This document shows positions 51,913 through 62,892 of a DNA stretch of 64,000 bases, piece by piece (the first letter of the stretch is position 1; each line of letters begins with the position of its first letter). Location: assembly GCF_003116835.1 (NCBI RefSeq), contig NZ_BFFO01000008.1:22245-86244 (forward strand), in the 5' to 3' direction. The notes under the pieces were generated by a model, which was given only the letters and a program-made list of their open reading frames with translations, was not told where the DNA came from and did no database searches. The DNA comes from Lactococcus termiticola (lineage in GTDB: Bacteria > Bacillota > Bacilli > Lactobacillales > Streptococcaceae). Made by a program: the position numbers and the translations under genes.

Positions 51913-54192
51913 TTAATCTTCCTTCTTCTCAATCGGAGCCATGCCTGCCAAAAGGCGTTTCAGGCCGACCTCAGGGAAATTGATTTTCAGCTCCATGTTC
52001 TTACCAGAGCCCTGGACGGCAAGGACCATGCCTTCGCCCCATTTACGATGGATAGCTGTGTCGCCAATCTGCCAGTCGACCAGGTTGACTTCCTTAGCTT
52101 GGGTGGCCGAGCGAGGCGCAACCGCTGCTTTTCTCTGCTGAATCCGACTGCCTGACTTAAAGTCAAAGCCGCCGTCATTGATTTTATAGCTAGCATTAAA
52201 GCTGGTGTTTTTATTTCGGGCAATCCCAGCGTAGTCAATCAGCTCTTGATCAATCTCATCAATAAAGCGACTCGGCGGATTATAGCTGGATTTACCATAC
52301 ATCATCCGACTGCTGGCATTGGTCAGGTAAAGCACTTCTTCTGCCCGGGTAATGCCGACATAGGCCAGCCGGCGTTCTTCTTCCAGCTGGTCAATATCTT
52401 CGTCGGCCCGGCTCAGTGGGAAGATGTTTTCTTCCATACCAATCAAGAAGACGGTCGGAAACTCGAGGCCTTTAGCGGCGTGCAGGGTCATCATGGTCAC
52501 GCTGTCGATCTGCTCTTGGTACTCGTCGACCTCAGAGAGTAGGCTGACCTCATTGAGGAAGCGACCGAGCTTTTCAAGACCTGTCTCATCAATCGTTTCA
52601 CCTGTCTCTTCATCGAGCGGTGTTTCCGCCTTTTCGTCAAAGTTTTGTGTGACGGAAAGAAATTCCTTGATATTCTCCACCCGTGTCTGGCTTTCCAACG
52701 TACCTTGGACTTCGAGGGCCTTGAGATAGCCGGTTTTATCAAGCATCTCTTCGACCAGCTCAGTAATGCTATGACTTTCAGCAAAATCACGCAGAAGGTC
52801 AAAGACCAAACCAAGGTTGAAAATTTCGCCGGCGGCCTTGCCACGGATATCTGACAGGGTAATGTCCAGCATGCTCTCAGCCAGTGGCTTGCCCTGGCCT
52901 TCCGCAAAGTTCCGGAATTTATCAAGGGCACCAGGACCCACGCCCCGCTTAGGCTCATTGACAATCCGCTCAAAGCTCAGGTTATCCATAGGATTAACCA
53001 GGACATTGAGGTAAGCGATGACATCCCGGATTTCCCGGCGGGCGTAGAACTTGGTCCCGCCGACCATGCTATAGGGAATGTTGGACTTGAGGAAGGCTTC
53101 TTCAATGTTTCGTGACTGGGCATTGGTCCGGTAGAGGACGGCAAAACTGGCATAGTTCTTGCCTGCCCTGACCTGCTCAGCGATGGTGCTGGCCACAAAA
53201 TTCGCCTCGTCGCGCTCGTCAGAGACCCGGTTATAGACGATATTGCTACCTTCAGCATTGTCAGTCCAGAGCTTCTTAGCCTTGCGTTCAAAGTTGTTTT
53301 TGATGACAGCATTGGCCGCCTGCAAGATTTTCTTTGTGGAGCGATAGTTCTGCTCTAAGAGGACCGTCTTAGCATCCGGATAGTCTTTTTCAAAGTTCAT
53401 GATATTCCGCATGTCGGCCCCCCGCCAGCCATAGATGGACTGGTCGGCATCACCGACGACACAGATGTTGCGGAAACGCTTGGCCAACAGCTGAACCAGC
53501 TGGTACTGAGCCATATTGGTATCCTGGTACTCATCGACGTGGATGTACTGATATTTACCCTGATAGTAGGCCAGAACCTCCTCATGCTCTTTGAAAAGGC
53601 GGAGGGTCTGCATGATGAGGTCATCAAAGTCCATGGCCTGAGCCCGGCGGAGCTCGGTCTGGTAGAGCTTGTAGACCCTGGCAGCGATGGCCTGATATGG
53701 GTTTCTCGGATCATGGCTAGCCTCGTAGTCCTCGGGACTCATCAGCTCGTTTTTAGCATTGGAAATCGTACCTAGCAAGGTCTTAGGCTCCCACTTCTTG
53801 CTGTCGATATTCTCAGCCTTCAAAATCCGCTTGACCAGTGTCTTCTGGTCGCCTGTGTCAATGATGGTAAAATTTTGACTGTAGCCAATGTGGTAGGCAT
53901 CACGCCGGAGAATCCGCACACACATGGAGTGGAAGGTCGCAATCAGCGTGTCACGAGCCATCGGCGTCAAGTCCAGCGCCCGCTCCCGCATCTCACGAGC
54001 CGCCTTATTCGTAAAGGTAATCGCCAGGATATTCCAAGGATTGACCATCTTTTCTTCAATCAAATAAGCAATCCGGTGGGTCAGGACACGTGTCTTCCCA
54101 GAGCCCGCCCCGGCCATGATTAAAAGCGGTCCTTCCGTCGTCTGAACCGCCTCTGCTTGCTTTTCGTTCATGCCTGTCAGTAAAGTATTCAT
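51913..54192 (-). CDS. pcrA: ATP-dependent DNA helicase PcrA
   Basis: A UvrD/PcrA superfamily 1 helicase of 759 residues. It has Walker A AGAGSGKTRVLTHRIAYL, ITFTNKAAREMRER, DEYQDTN, GDADQSIYGWRGA, NYRSTKKIL, TLHAAKGLEFPTVF and GITRAEEVLYLT. It unwinds DNA in repair and plasmid replication and displaces RecA. A -10 box lies seven bases before the ATG, so the transcript is probably leaderless. It is followed by tag. Confidence 0.96.
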   Translation of the reverse strand: MNTLLTGMNEKQAEAVQTTEGPLLIMAGAGSGKTRVLTHRIAYLIEEKMVNPWNILAITFTNKAAREMRERALDLTPMARDTLIATFHSMCVRILRRDAYHIGYSQNFTIIDTGDQKTLVKRILKAENIDSKKWEPKTLLGTISNAKNELMSPEDYEASHDPRNPYQAIAARVYKLYQTELRRAQAMDFDDLIMQTLRLFKEHEEVLAYYQGKYQYIHVDEYQDTNMAQYQLVQLLAKRFRNICVVGDADQSIYGWRGADMRNIMNFEKDYPDAKTVLLEQNYRSTKKILQAANAVIKNNFERKAKKLWTDNAEGSNIVYNRVSDERDEANFVASTIAEQVRAGKNYASFAVLYRTNAQSRNIEEAFLKSNIPYSMVGGTKFYARREIRDVIAYLNVLVNPMDNLSFERIVNEPKRGVGPGALDKFRNFAEGQGKPLAESMLDITLSDIRGKAAGEIFNLGLVFDLLRDFAESHSITELVEEMLDKTGYLKALEVQGTLESQTRVENIKEFLSVTQNFDEKAETPLDEETGETIDETGLEKLGRFLNEVSLLSEVDEYQEQIDSVTMMTLHAAKGLEFPTVFLIGMEENIFPLSRADEDIDQLEEERRLAYVGITRAEEVLYLTNASSRMMYGKSSYNPPSRFIDEIDQELIDYAGIARNKNTSFNASYKINDGGFDFKSGSRIQQRKAAVAPRSATQAKEVNLVDWQIGDTAIHRKWGEGMVLAVQGSGKNMELKINFPEVGLKRLLAGMAPIEKKED

Positions 54193-54199
54193 AGCTATA

Positions 54200-54208
54200 A
54201 TTATAGCA
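54200..54208 (-). promoter_or_regulatory. Extended -10 of pcrA, leaderless
   Basis: On the minus strand TGC-TATAAT, seven bases (TATAGCT), then the pcrA ATG (54192). A GAGGAAAGG upstream of the -10 cannot be in the transcript. Confidence 0.65.
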
Positions 54209-54265
54209 CATCCTTTCCTCTATAAACTTTCTTAATTCATCTGCTAATCAGTAGGTAACTGCTGA

Positions 54266-54520
54266 ATGTATAACTGTCCCTTCCATTGGATGCAAATTTT
54301 AGGGTCAGTCTTGATTCTGATTCCCTTTGTCCTGGCCCAGCTCAAGTACTTGTCGGTTAAATCCCGGCTCTATCTCTACCTCAATGCTCTGGGTTCGCTA
54401 ATGATGGCGGTGGACGCCCTTATCGGCCATCAGTGGGGATTTCTTTTGCTTGAGGGGACTTGGTGTGTTGTTTCGGTCGGGTCTATCATTGCCTTGAGTA
54501 AGCGGTCAAAAAAACACTGA
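54266..54520 (+). CDS. Small CBU_0592-like membrane protein
   Basis: 84 residues with three helices: WMQILGSVLILIPFVLAQLK, YLNALGSLMMAVDALIG and GFLLLEGTWCVVSVGSIIAL. This three-helix layout with the LLEGxWxxVS signature fits the small CBU_0592-like family; function unknown. Start ATG 54266 has a weak TAGGTAAC upstream; ATG 54290 (MQILG) is an alternative. It converges with pyk. Confidence 0.7.
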   Translation: MYNCPFHWMQILGSVLILIPFVLAQLKYLSVKSRLYLYLNALGSLMMAVDALIGHQWGFLLLEGTWCVVSVGSIIALSKRSKKH

Positions 54521-54540
54521 GTGAAATCAGTGTTTTTCTT
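54509..54540. terminator. Bidirectional terminator between the 54266 gene and pyk
   Basis: AAAACACTGA-GTGAAA-TCAGTGTTTT with A/T runs on both sides. Confidence 0.88.
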
Positions 54541-54546
54541 GTATTA

Positions 54547-56058
54547 TTATTTGATTGTACGGATACGCATTGTGTTAGTGCGACCTGAACCAACTGGTAC
54601 ACCAGCAACGATAACAACATTGTCGCCTGATTTAACAAGGCCTGATTCGAGGGCTGCTTCTTCAGCGATATCGAACATGTCATCTGTTGTAGATGGTTTG
54701 TCGCGAAGGACTGGGATAACACCCCAGTTGATCATGAGTGAACGTTGAACCTTATCAGAGAAGGTAACGGCCAAGATGTCAGCGTTTGGACGGTATTTAG
54801 AGATCACACGGGCAGTTGAACCTGAGTCAGTCAGGGCGATGACCAGAGCGATGTCCATTGATCGAGTAGCATCACGGACAGCTGAAGCGACAACTTCTGT
54901 CACGCTTGAACGATCGTAGTCGCGGAAGCGAAGACGGCCGTATTGTTGAAGCATGGTTTGAGCGTTGGTGTCGACCTTAGCCATTGTTTCTACAGCTTGG
55001 AGTGGGTATTTACCGTTAGCTGATTCACCTGAAAGCATTGTAGCATCAGTACCGTCGATAACAGCGTTGAAGACGTCTGAGATTTCAGAACGTGTGGCAC
55101 GTGGGTGTTCAGTCATTGATTCCAGCATGTTTGTTGCTGTGATGACTGCCTTACCAGCTTCAGCACATTTAGTGATGATCATTTTTTGGTAAACTGGAAC
55201 CATTTCGAATGGCACTTCGATACCCATGTCACCACGGGCAATCATGATACCGTCAGCAGCTTCGATGATTGAGTCGATGTTGTCAATACCTTGTTGGTTT
55301 TCGATTTTAGGGAAGAGTTGAACGTGGCTGTTACCAGTTTCTTCCAGGATACGACGGACAGCGTGAACGTCATCAGCAGTACGAACGAATGAGATCGCGA
55401 TGAAGTTCAACCCTTGTTGAAGACCAAAACGGATGTCAGCTTCGTCACGTTCAGCCAAAGTTGGGAAAGGAATCTTAGTGTTAGGGATGTTAACACCTTT
55501 TTGCTTAGCGATGATTTCATCGTTTTCAGCAACGACAAGGAATTCACGTGTTGTCGCATCTTTACCAGTGATAGTCAAACCAAGTTTACCATCGTCAACG
55601 AGGATACGTTGACCGATTTCAACATCGTCAAAGATGTCAAGACCACCGGCTACGTTCAAAGCAATCACTTCTTTAGTAGATTTTTCGCCTTGTTTTGTCG
55701 CAATGCGGAAGGTATCGCCTGTCTTGTAAGACTCTTGCTTGATGTCATCGTTAGCGAAGAGTTCAGTACGGATTTCAGGACCTTTAGTGTCGAGGAGGAA
55801 ACCAACTTTTTGACCAGCGATTTCTTCAGCGCGACGGACACATGCCATACGTGCAGCATGTTCATCGTAGTCACCGTGTGAGAAGTTGAAACGGAAGACA
55901 TTGGCACCTGCCTTGATCAATGAAGCAATGGTTTGTGCTGAAGTTTCAACATCAAGAGGTTGTGACCAGTAGCCATCTTCTCCGAATTTTTTACCGCCAC
56001 GAGTTTCGACAGCAGGACCAAGGGTTGAGACGATTTTTACACGTTTTTGCATTTTCAA
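54547..56058 (-). CDS. pyk: Pyruvate kinase
   Basis: Last ATP-forming step of glycolysis. The 503-residue protein has RVKIVSTLGPAVETRGG, the FRFNFSHGDYDEH region, DTKGPEIRTE, the active-site signature IENQQGIDNIDSI and MIARGDMGIEVP, and ATNMLESM. Heavy codon bias fits a highly expressed gene. It follows pfkA, but ldh, the third gene of the Lactococcus las operon, is absent; a terminator comes right after pyk. Confidence 0.97.
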   Translation of the reverse strand: MKMQKRVKIVSTLGPAVETRGGKKFGEDGYWSQPLDVETSAQTIASLIKAGANVFRFNFSHGDYDEHAARMACVRRAEEIAGQKVGFLLDTKGPEIRTELFANDDIKQESYKTGDTFRIATKQGEKSTKEVIALNVAGGLDIFDDVEIGQRILVDDGKLGLTITGKDATTREFLVVAENDEIIAKQKGVNIPNTKIPFPTLAERDEADIRFGLQQGLNFIAISFVRTADDVHAVRRILEETGNSHVQLFPKIENQQGIDNIDSIIEAADGIMIARGDMGIEVPFEMVPVYQKMIITKCAEAGKAVITATNMLESMTEHPRATRSEISDVFNAVIDGTDATMLSGESANGKYPLQAVETMAKVDTNAQTMLQQYGRLRFRDYDRSSVTEVVASAVRDATRSMDIALVIALTDSGSTARVISKYRPNADILAVTFSDKVQRSLMINWGVIPVLRDKPSTTDDMFDIAEEAALESGLVKSGDNVVIVAGVPVGSGRTNTMRIRTIK

Positions 56059-56100
56059 TTTTTCTCCTATTTTTAGCTTTTAACAAGCAGTGTTAACAAA

Positions 56101-57123
<1,023 letters not shown>

Positions 57124-57348
57124 CTAAAGATTTTCCTCCAAAATATTTGTAGCTAGGTAGGCCTAGCTCTTAACATACTAGTTTATTATATCACGAGTTG
57201 GGCAAAAAATCTTAGTTAAAATTAATGTATGCGTTTTTATTCTTGGGTGGGAGATTTGGGGAGCTTTTGAGCTGTCCTTTCGCTACATGAAAGTCGTTGA
57301 TTACTTCAGGCCGGGAGTGAAGCCTAGGGCTTCTATTCCTAAATAACA

Positions 57349-57486
57349 GCGGAATAGAAGAAAATCTGCCTTTAAGACTGTAAAAAAAGAAAAATCCTGA
57401 GACCAACGGGCTCAGGATTTAGTCGTGCAAGCGAAGCTTGGCTTGCGGGCTTACAGTATTAAAGGCAGATTTTCTGGAATGAAACG
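57349..57486 (+). repeat. Structured 3'-UTR repeat, copy 3
   Basis: The outer arms 57359-57383 and 57451-57475 are complementary at 24 of 25 positions. Between them lie AAATCCTGAG / CTCAGGATTT (57391-57420) and GCAAGC / GCTTGC. Read on the minus strand the first inner hairpin ends in a long T-run and is a strong terminator for nagA, whose stop is 14 nt away. CTTCTATTCC (57331-57340) also pairs with GGAATAGAAG (57351-57360). The rest of 57200-57348 has no gene. Confidence 0.8.
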
Positions 57487-57499
57487 GCTCAGCACAGTC

Positions 57500-58651
57500 C
57501 TACTTTTCGTAGCGCTTTTCCCCATCCAAATAAGTCGCCACAAGCTCCAGCTTATCGTCTAAGACAATAAAGTCTGCATCTAATCCTGCTTTGATCTGTC
57601 CGCATACTTCGTCTAGATTCATTGATTTTGCAGCATTAAGACTAGCCATTTTAACTGCTTCAGCCGGGCTTGCAATATTCCAGTTAACAACATTTTTTAC
57701 GGCATCCTTAAGAAGCAAGATTGACCCGGCTAGGTTACCCCCTTCTTTAAGGCGGGCAGCCCCATCTTTAACGATGACTTCGTATTCACCAAGATAGTAT
57801 TCGCCATCAGTAAGGCCTGCTGCTCGCATACTGTCTGTGATAAGTACGACATGGTCTTTTCCTTTTTCACGCATTAGGATCTGTGCTGCAGTAGGATTCA
57901 CATGGAAGCCATCACAGATGAGCTCAGCATAAGTGTTTGGAAGATTGAATGCGGCACCGACCATACCAGGCTCCCGGTGATTGAGGGGACGCATCCCGTT
58001 ATAGACGTGAACCCACATTGTTGCACCCGCTTCTACTGCATCTACAGCATCTTGGTAGCTGGCATTAGAATGACCTAGGGCAATATGATAGCCATGTCCT
58101 ACCGCTTTACGGATAAATTCAACAGTGCCCTTTCGCTCTGGAGCAATACCTATCTTAATAGGAAGACCTTTGGCAGCTTCTCCATATTCAGCAAGCTCGT
58201 CATAATTAGGGTCCCGCATGTATTTAGGATTTTGGGCTCCCTTGTATTCAGTCGTGAAGTAAGGCCCTTCAAAGAATAGGCCTCGTATTTTTGCTCCTTT
58301 AGCTTGACTTGCACTTCCGCCGATTTCTGAAGCAATCTCTAAAAGTTCCTCATGACTAGCAGTCACAGCGGTAGGTAAGAAACTCGTTACACCCGCAGCG
58401 AGAAGCCCCTCGCTCATGCTTTCAGTAATCCCTTTAATGTCGCGGTCATTAGTATCCGCACCAGCAAAGCCGTGGATATGCGTATCTACTAGACCCGGAG
58501 CAATAGACTTATCTGAGTAATCAAGAATTTCAGCGCCCACTTCCACTTCTTCTTTCCAGTCACCGAACTTGCCATCACGGATTTCAAGATAACCGCCTTG
58601 TTTGGTCTCATAAGGATAAAAGAATTCTTTTGCTTTGATATAGTAGTGCAT
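57500..58651 (-). CDS. nagA: N-acetylglucosamine-6-phosphate deacetylase
   Basis: NagA deacetylates GlcNAc-6-P for amino-sugar use and cell-wall recycling. The 383-residue amidohydrolase has LVDTHIHGFAGADTND (metal-binding), EGPYFTTEYKGAQNP, ALGHSNA, HVYNGMRPL, and the catalytic Asp in VLITDSMRAAG. Promoter TTGACC-17-TAAAAT lies at about 58680-58720. A structured repeat serves as its terminator. Confidence 0.95.
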   Translation of the reverse strand: MHYYIKAKEFFYPYETKQGGYLEIRDGKFGDWKEEVEVGAEILDYSDKSIAPGLVDTHIHGFAGADTNDRDIKGITESMSEGLLAAGVTSFLPTAVTASHEELLEIASEIGGSASQAKGAKIRGLFFEGPYFTTEYKGAQNPKYMRDPNYDELAEYGEAAKGLPIKIGIAPERKGTVEFIRKAVGHGYHIALGHSNASYQDAVDAVEAGATMWVHVYNGMRPLNHREPGMVGAAFNLPNTYAELICDGFHVNPTAAQILMREKGKDHVVLITDSMRAAGLTDGEYYLGEYEVIVKDGAARLKEGGNLAGSILLLKDAVKNVVNWNIASPAEAVKMASLNAAKSMNLDEVCGQIKAGLDADFIVLDDKLELVATYLDGEKRYEK

Positions 58652-58789
58652 ATGCTGCCCTCTTTCCTTGTTATTTGATAAAGCTATTTTATCATTTATT
58701 CACTGCTTGGTCAAGAATTGGTATAGACAAATTAAAAAGAAGCGTAATTTCTACTTCTTTTATTGTTGGAGTATTTATTTGTTTGCTCA

Positions 58790-58930
58790 GTGGAATGGAA
58801 GAAATCCCAGGCAATGCTGTGAAAAAGGCAACTGGCGAGACCGTAAGGGCTCGACAGTTAGCAATGAGACGACGAAGGCGTCTGCTTGCGTGCCCCACAG
58901 CATTGCCTGGGATTTCTGGAATGAAAGGTC
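58790..58930 (+). repeat. Structured 3'-UTR repeat, copy 4
   Basis: The best copy. The outer arms 58800-58821 and 58896-58917 are perfectly complementary over 22 bp. Inside are AACTG-G-CGAG / CTCG-A-CAGTT and AGACG-ACGAAGG-CGTCT. Flanks read GTGGAATGGA on the left and TGGAATGAAAGG on the right. It sits against the telA stop (58932) in the same relative orientation as the other copies. Confidence 0.85.
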
Positions 58931-58931
58931 C

Positions 58932-60071
58932 TTATTTAGAATGTTCCAGCAATTTGGCCTTCATCTCCTCCGCCATCTTCAGGAGTTCCTGCTCGCCCTC
59001 AGCCCGCTTAGCCCGGCCTTCAGTCTGAATCCGTAGGGTTTCCTCAATCGTTGAAACCAGATTATTCTGCGTGATCTTCAGCGTATCAATATCAATCAGG
59101 CCTCGCTCATTCTCACGAGCTGCCTCAATGGTCGAGTTTTTCAACATTTCAGAGTTCTTCTTGAGCAGGTCATTGGTCGTCTCAGAGACAATTCGCTGAC
59201 TGGTCAGGGCGTCTTTTTGTTTGAGCAATGTCAGGGCAATGGCGACCTGATTTTTCCAAAGAGGAATGGCTGTATTAATCGAAGTCTGAATCTTTTCAGC
59301 CAGCTCCTGATTGGTGTTTTGAATCAAACGAATCTGCGGCGCCTGCTGGATGGTCAGTTGCCGGGCAAGGCGCAGGTCATGGGCCCGCTTGTCAAGACGG
59401 TTGCGGTAGGCTTCCAGGTCACTGATTTTCTGGACCATCATGGCGTTATCGCTTGAGGCTTCAGCCTCTTTTCTGGCTGCAGGCAAGATTTCCTGGTCCA
59501 GCTCATCAAGCTTCAACTCAGCCCCAGCGATGTAGACATTAAGAGCCTTAAAGTAGTTGAAGTTCTCTTCATAGAGCTGGTCGAGCATCTGGTTGTCTTC
59601 TAAAAGACCAGCCTGCTCGGTATTGAGCTTGGCTGAAATCTTATCAATGCCAGCCCCGATTTTTTGGTACTTTTGGGTCACTTCAAAAATCGACCGCTTG
59701 ACCTTGCCAAACATCTTCTGAAAGGGGCCTTGCTTCGTCGCCATTAACTCATTAGGATTGGCCTCTTTGAGGTTGTACATGAGCTCTGTCAGCGATCCAC
59801 CGACCTCGCCCAGGTCCTGTGCCTGAACCTTGTCCAAAACCCCTTGAGAAAAGGCTGAAATCTTGTCCTGGGCTGAGGCCCCGTATTCGATCACCGACTG
59901 GTTGCTATTTTCATCGAGTTGTTTAGAGAGGCTCTTGGCCTGCTCTAGCTCCTCAGCATCCAGCTGTTGGAGAGCCCAGGAGCCTTCAGCCTTTTGCAGG
60001 ACGACCTCTTTTACGTCAGGGGTCCCTGCCTTTTCTTCATTCATCAACTCATCTAAAATTGGATTTGCCAT
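58932..60071 (-). CDS. TelA-family protein (toxic anion resistance family)
   Basis: A 379-residue, mostly helical cytosolic protein with LTELMYNLKEANPNE, FGKVKRSIFEVTQKYQ and a long coiled-coil middle, then TNDLLKKNSEMLKNSTIEAA, all characteristic of TelA/YceH. Family members were first tied to tellurite resistance and later to envelope stress and antimicrobial tolerance. It is cotranscribed with xpaC, a conserved pair. AGAGGACAT precedes the ATG. Confidence 0.9.
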   Translation of the reverse strand: MANPILDELMNEEKAGTPDVKEVVLQKAEGSWALQQLDAEELEQAKSLSKQLDENSNQSVIEYGASAQDKISAFSQGVLDKVQAQDLGEVGGSLTELMYNLKEANPNELMATKQGPFQKMFGKVKRSIFEVTQKYQKIGAGIDKISAKLNTEQAGLLEDNQMLDQLYEENFNYFKALNVYIAGAELKLDELDQEILPAARKEAEASSDNAMMVQKISDLEAYRNRLDKRAHDLRLARQLTIQQAPQIRLIQNTNQELAEKIQTSINTAIPLWKNQVAIALTLLKQKDALTSQRIVSETTNDLLKKNSEMLKNSTIEAARENERGLIDIDTLKITQNNLVSTIEETLRIQTEGRAKRAEGEQELLKMAEEMKAKLLEHSK

Positions 60072-60082
60072 ATGTCCTCTGT

Positions 60083-60658
60083 CTAGCCCTTGGGCATCAT
60101 TTCTTCTTTGATGATCTTGACGTCGTCCATCAAGACTTCATGATAGTTCTTAGAAAGCCGTTGTGAGAGGCTCTTAATCAGGAGCAGGGTCTCATTGAGG
60201 TCCCGTTCCATTTCAGCCGTCATCTGCTTCTGCTTCTTCATTTCAATGTATTGCTCGGTTAATTTCTCCATATTTGGAAGTTCTTTATAGAGAAAATCAT
60301 TTTGCGAGGTCAATTCCTTAGGGTGTCTGACAATATATTTGAAGGTCTGCTTGCTGGCCTCAAGGCCACCAGAGACCTGCTCGACCATCTCGATATCTTC
60401 GTCCAATTTCAGGCGAGATTCCCAGGCCATGATATGACCTTTTGCATCCCGCATGGTGCTCCTGAAAATCTCAATGTCACTATCAGAAAGCCCAGCCTCA
60501 CGGTATCTGGCCTCGTTTTCCTTGCTCAGGACTTCTTCTTTTTTTTGCTTGTTCTTCAGCATGATGCTAATTCCTATAATCAATTTAATAATGACCAAAA
60601 TCAGGATGATCCCAACGATCAGATTGGTCAGTGACCAAAAACCAGTATGTGCAAACAT
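60083..60658 (-). CDS. XpaC-family membrane protein
   Basis: 191 residues with one N-terminal membrane helix (about 9-32) and a cytosolic helical domain with LTSQNDFLYKELPNMEKLTE and LLIKSLSQRLSKNYHEVL. It matches the XpaC/YceG-like partner encoded before TelA; XpaC was named for phosphatase-like hydrolysis of an indolyl phosphate dye, but true function is uncertain. GGAGGAGACTG precedes the ATG. Confidence 0.85.
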   Translation of the reverse strand: MFAHTGFWSLTNLIVGIILILVIIKLIIGISIMLKNKQKKEEVLSKENEARYREAGLSDSDIEIFRSTMRDAKGHIMAWESRLKLDEDIEMVEQVSGGLEASKQTFKYIVRHPKELTSQNDFLYKELPNMEKLTEQYIEMKKQKQMTAEMERDLNETLLLIKSLSQRLSKNYHEVLMDDVKIIKEEMMPKG

Positions 60659-60786
60659 CAGTCTCCTCCATGTCTATATTCTCATTTTATCAATTTCTAA
60701 AAAGCCTGGCTTCAGACCTAAGACTGATTTTTAGGGCTGATTATGATAAAATGAAAAGAGTTAAAAGCTAAGAAAGGCTGACTTTA

Positions 60787-61800
60787 ATGAAAGAACAACG
60801 CGTCGCCGTCTTGGGTCCCGGTTCCTGGGGAACCGCCCTCTCCCAAGTCCTCAACGACAACGGTCATAAAGTAATCATCTGGGGCCACACCGAAGACCAG
60901 ATTCAAGAAATCAACGAGCAACACAGCAATAAGCGCTATTTTGAAGAGGTCATCCTGGATGAAAAAATCCAGGCCACGACGGACCTGGCTGAAGCTCTCA
61001 AAGACACGGATGCCATCCTTTTTGTTGTCCCTACCAAGGCGACTCGGATTGTTGCCAAGCAGGTGGCTGAAGTCCTTGACCATAAGGTCAGGATCATGCA
61101 CGCCTCTAAGGGCTTGGAACAAGGCACACACGAACGCCTCTCGACCATCCTTGAAGAAGAACTTCCTGCCGAGCTTCGTAGTGAGATTGTTGTCGTTTCC
61201 GGCCCATCACACGCTGAAGAGACCATCCGCCGGGACATCACGCTGATTTCCGCTGCTTCTAAAAACGAAGCCGATGCCAAGTATGCCCAGGAGCTCTTTT
61301 CTAATGACTACTTCCGCCTCTATACCAATACGGACGTGGTTGGTGTCGAGACAGCTGGGGCTTTGAAAAACATCATTGCCGTTGGGGCTGGTGCCTTGCA
61401 TGGCTTAGGCTTTGGCGACAATGCTAAGGCTGCCATCATCACACGGGGCCTGGCTGAAATTACACGGCTAGGTGTGGCCATGGGGGCTGAGCCCCTGACC
61501 TATATTGGCCTCTCTGGTGTCGGCGACTTGATTGTCACCGGGACCTCTGTTCATTCAAGAAACTGGCGGGCCGGCGACGCTCTTGGACGTGGCCAAAAGC
61601 TTGAAGAGATTGAGCAAAACATGGGCATGATCATCGAGGGGGTCTCTACGACCAAAGCAGCATACGAGCTTGGCTTGAGCCTGGGGATTGACATGCCGAT
61701 CACTGAAACCATCTACAAGTGTCTCTATGAGGCTGCTGAGCCTCGTGAAGCAATTCTCAACCTGATGAGACGTGAATCCCGACCTGAAAACGAATTTTGA
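60787..61800 (+). CDS. gpsA: NAD(P)-dependent glycerol-3-phosphate dehydrogenase
   Basis: GpsA makes sn-glycerol-3-phosphate for phospholipid synthesis. The 337-residue protein has the Rossmann motif [12 protein letters not shown] (about 8-19), [30 protein letters not shown] with the catalytic Lys, and [18 protein letters not shown] precedes ATG 60787. The pair gpsA-galU is conserved in streptococci. Confidence 0.96.
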   Translation: MKEQRVAVLGPGSWGTALSQVLNDNGHKVIIWGHTEDQIQEINEQHSNKRYFEEVILDEKIQATTDLAEALKDTDAILFVVPTKATRIVAKQVAEVLDHKVRIMHASKGLEQGTHERLSTILEEELPAELRSEIVVVSGPSHAEETIRRDITLISAASKNEADAKYAQELFSNDYFRLYTNTDVVGVETAGALKNIIAVGAGALHGLGFGDNAKAAIITRGLAEITRLGVAMGAEPLTYIGLSGVGDLIVTGTSVHSRNWRAGDALGRGQKLEEIEQNMGMIIEGVSTTKAAYELGLSLGIDMPITETIYKCLYEAAEPREAILNLMRRESRPENEF

Positions 61801-61849
61801 TTGTGTTATAATAGATATTGAATACTAATGAAAGCGAATTATTTATCTT

Positions 61850-62767
61850 ATGCCAAAAGTAAATGAAACTGTGAAAGTAAGAAAAGCCATCATTCCTGCT
61901 GCAGGTCTTGGAACCCGCTTCCTGCCTGCGACCAAGGCGATTGCCAAGGAAATGTTGCCGATTGTTGATAAACCAACCATCCAATTTATCGTCGAAGAGG
62001 CCTTGAAATCAGGCATCGAAGACATTTTGATTGTCACAGGAAAAGCTAAGCGTAATATCGAGGACCACTTCGACTCAAACGTCGAATTGGAACAAAACCT
62101 GATGGAAAAAGGCAAGACTGAGCTCCTGAAGCTGGTCGAAGAAACCACGGACATCAACCTCCACTTCATCCGCCAGTCACACCCTAAGGGCCTCGGCCAC
62201 GCTGTCCTTCAGGCCAAGGCATTCGTTGGGGACGAACCTTTCGTCGTTATGCTTGGTGATGACTTGATGGATATCATGGGTGCTAAGGTGCCACTGACCC
62301 AGCAACTCATCAGTGACTACGAAAAAACCCATGCTTCTACTATCGCTGTCATGGAAGTCCCTCACGAAGAAGTCGATAAATACGGCGTGATTGACCCTGA
62401 AGGCGAAGTTGAAAAAGGCCTCTTCAACGTTTCTAAATTTGTTGAAAAACCAGCTGTTGAAGATGCTCCATCTGACCTGGCCATCATCGGTCGCTACCTC
62501 TTGACGCCAGAAATCTTCACGATTTTGGAAAATCAAAAACCAGGTGCCGGCAATGAAATCCAGCTGACTGACGCGATCGAAACCCTCAACAAGACACAAC
62601 GTGTCTTTGCCCGCAAGTTTACCGGCAAACGCTATGACGTCGGCGATAAATTTGGTTTTGTGGAGACCAGCGTCGAATATGGCCTCAACCACCCACAAAT
62701 CAAGGACGACCTTGAAGCTTATATCATCCGTAAGGGAAAAGAGCTTGAGGCGGCGAAGAAAAAATAA
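61850..62767 (+). CDS. galU: UTP-glucose-1-phosphate uridylyltransferase
   Basis: GalU makes UDP-glucose for glycolipids, teichoic-acid decoration and capsule. The 305-residue protein has [20 protein letters not shown] (about 13-32), [27 protein letters not shown] and KFVEKP. A TATAAT at about 61807 gives it its own promoter; the ribosome-binding site is weak (GAAAGC, distant). A terminator follows. Confidence 0.96.
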   Translation: MPKVNETVKVRKAIIPAAGLGTRFLPATKAIAKEMLPIVDKPTIQFIVEEALKSGIEDILIVTGKAKRNIEDHFDSNVELEQNLMEKGKTELLKLVEETTDINLHFIRQSHPKGLGHAVLQAKAFVGDEPFVVMLGDDLMDIMGAKVPLTQQLISDYEKTHASTIAVMEVPHEEVDKYGVIDPEGEVEKGLFNVSKFVEKPAVEDAPSDLAIIGRYLLTPEIFTILENQKPGAGNEIQLTDAIETLNKTQRVFARKFTGKRYDVGDKFGFVETSVEYGLNHPQIKDDLEAYIIRKGKELEAAKKK

Positions 62768-62772
62768 AGCTT

Positions 62773-62808
62773 AAAAAACCGAGACAACTGCTCTCGGTTT
62801 TCTTTTTA
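62773..62808 (+). terminator. Intrinsic terminator after galU
   Basis: AAAACCGAGA-CAACTGC-TCTCGGTTTT with T-run. Confidence 0.88.
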
Positions 62809-62865
62809 TTATATTTCATTTGCTTTTTCATCTGAACTGTAATAACAGCCTTCTGCGAGGGAAGA

Positions 62866-62892
62866 TAAAAGGTCCACCGGACCTTTTATTCT
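62866..62892 (-). terminator. Terminator after the nuclease gene
   Basis: AAAAGGTCC-ACC-GGACCTTTT; it overlaps the gene's last codons and can serve either strand. Confidence 0.72.

Noticed and set aside
57212..57406. 64-residue minus-strand frame between nagA and pfkA
   Set aside because: It runs through the structured repeat, has no ribosome-binding site and no protein-like pattern.
61825..61845. CcpA cre site upstream of galU (TGAAAGCG)
   Set aside because: Only the left half matches; the symmetric half is missing.
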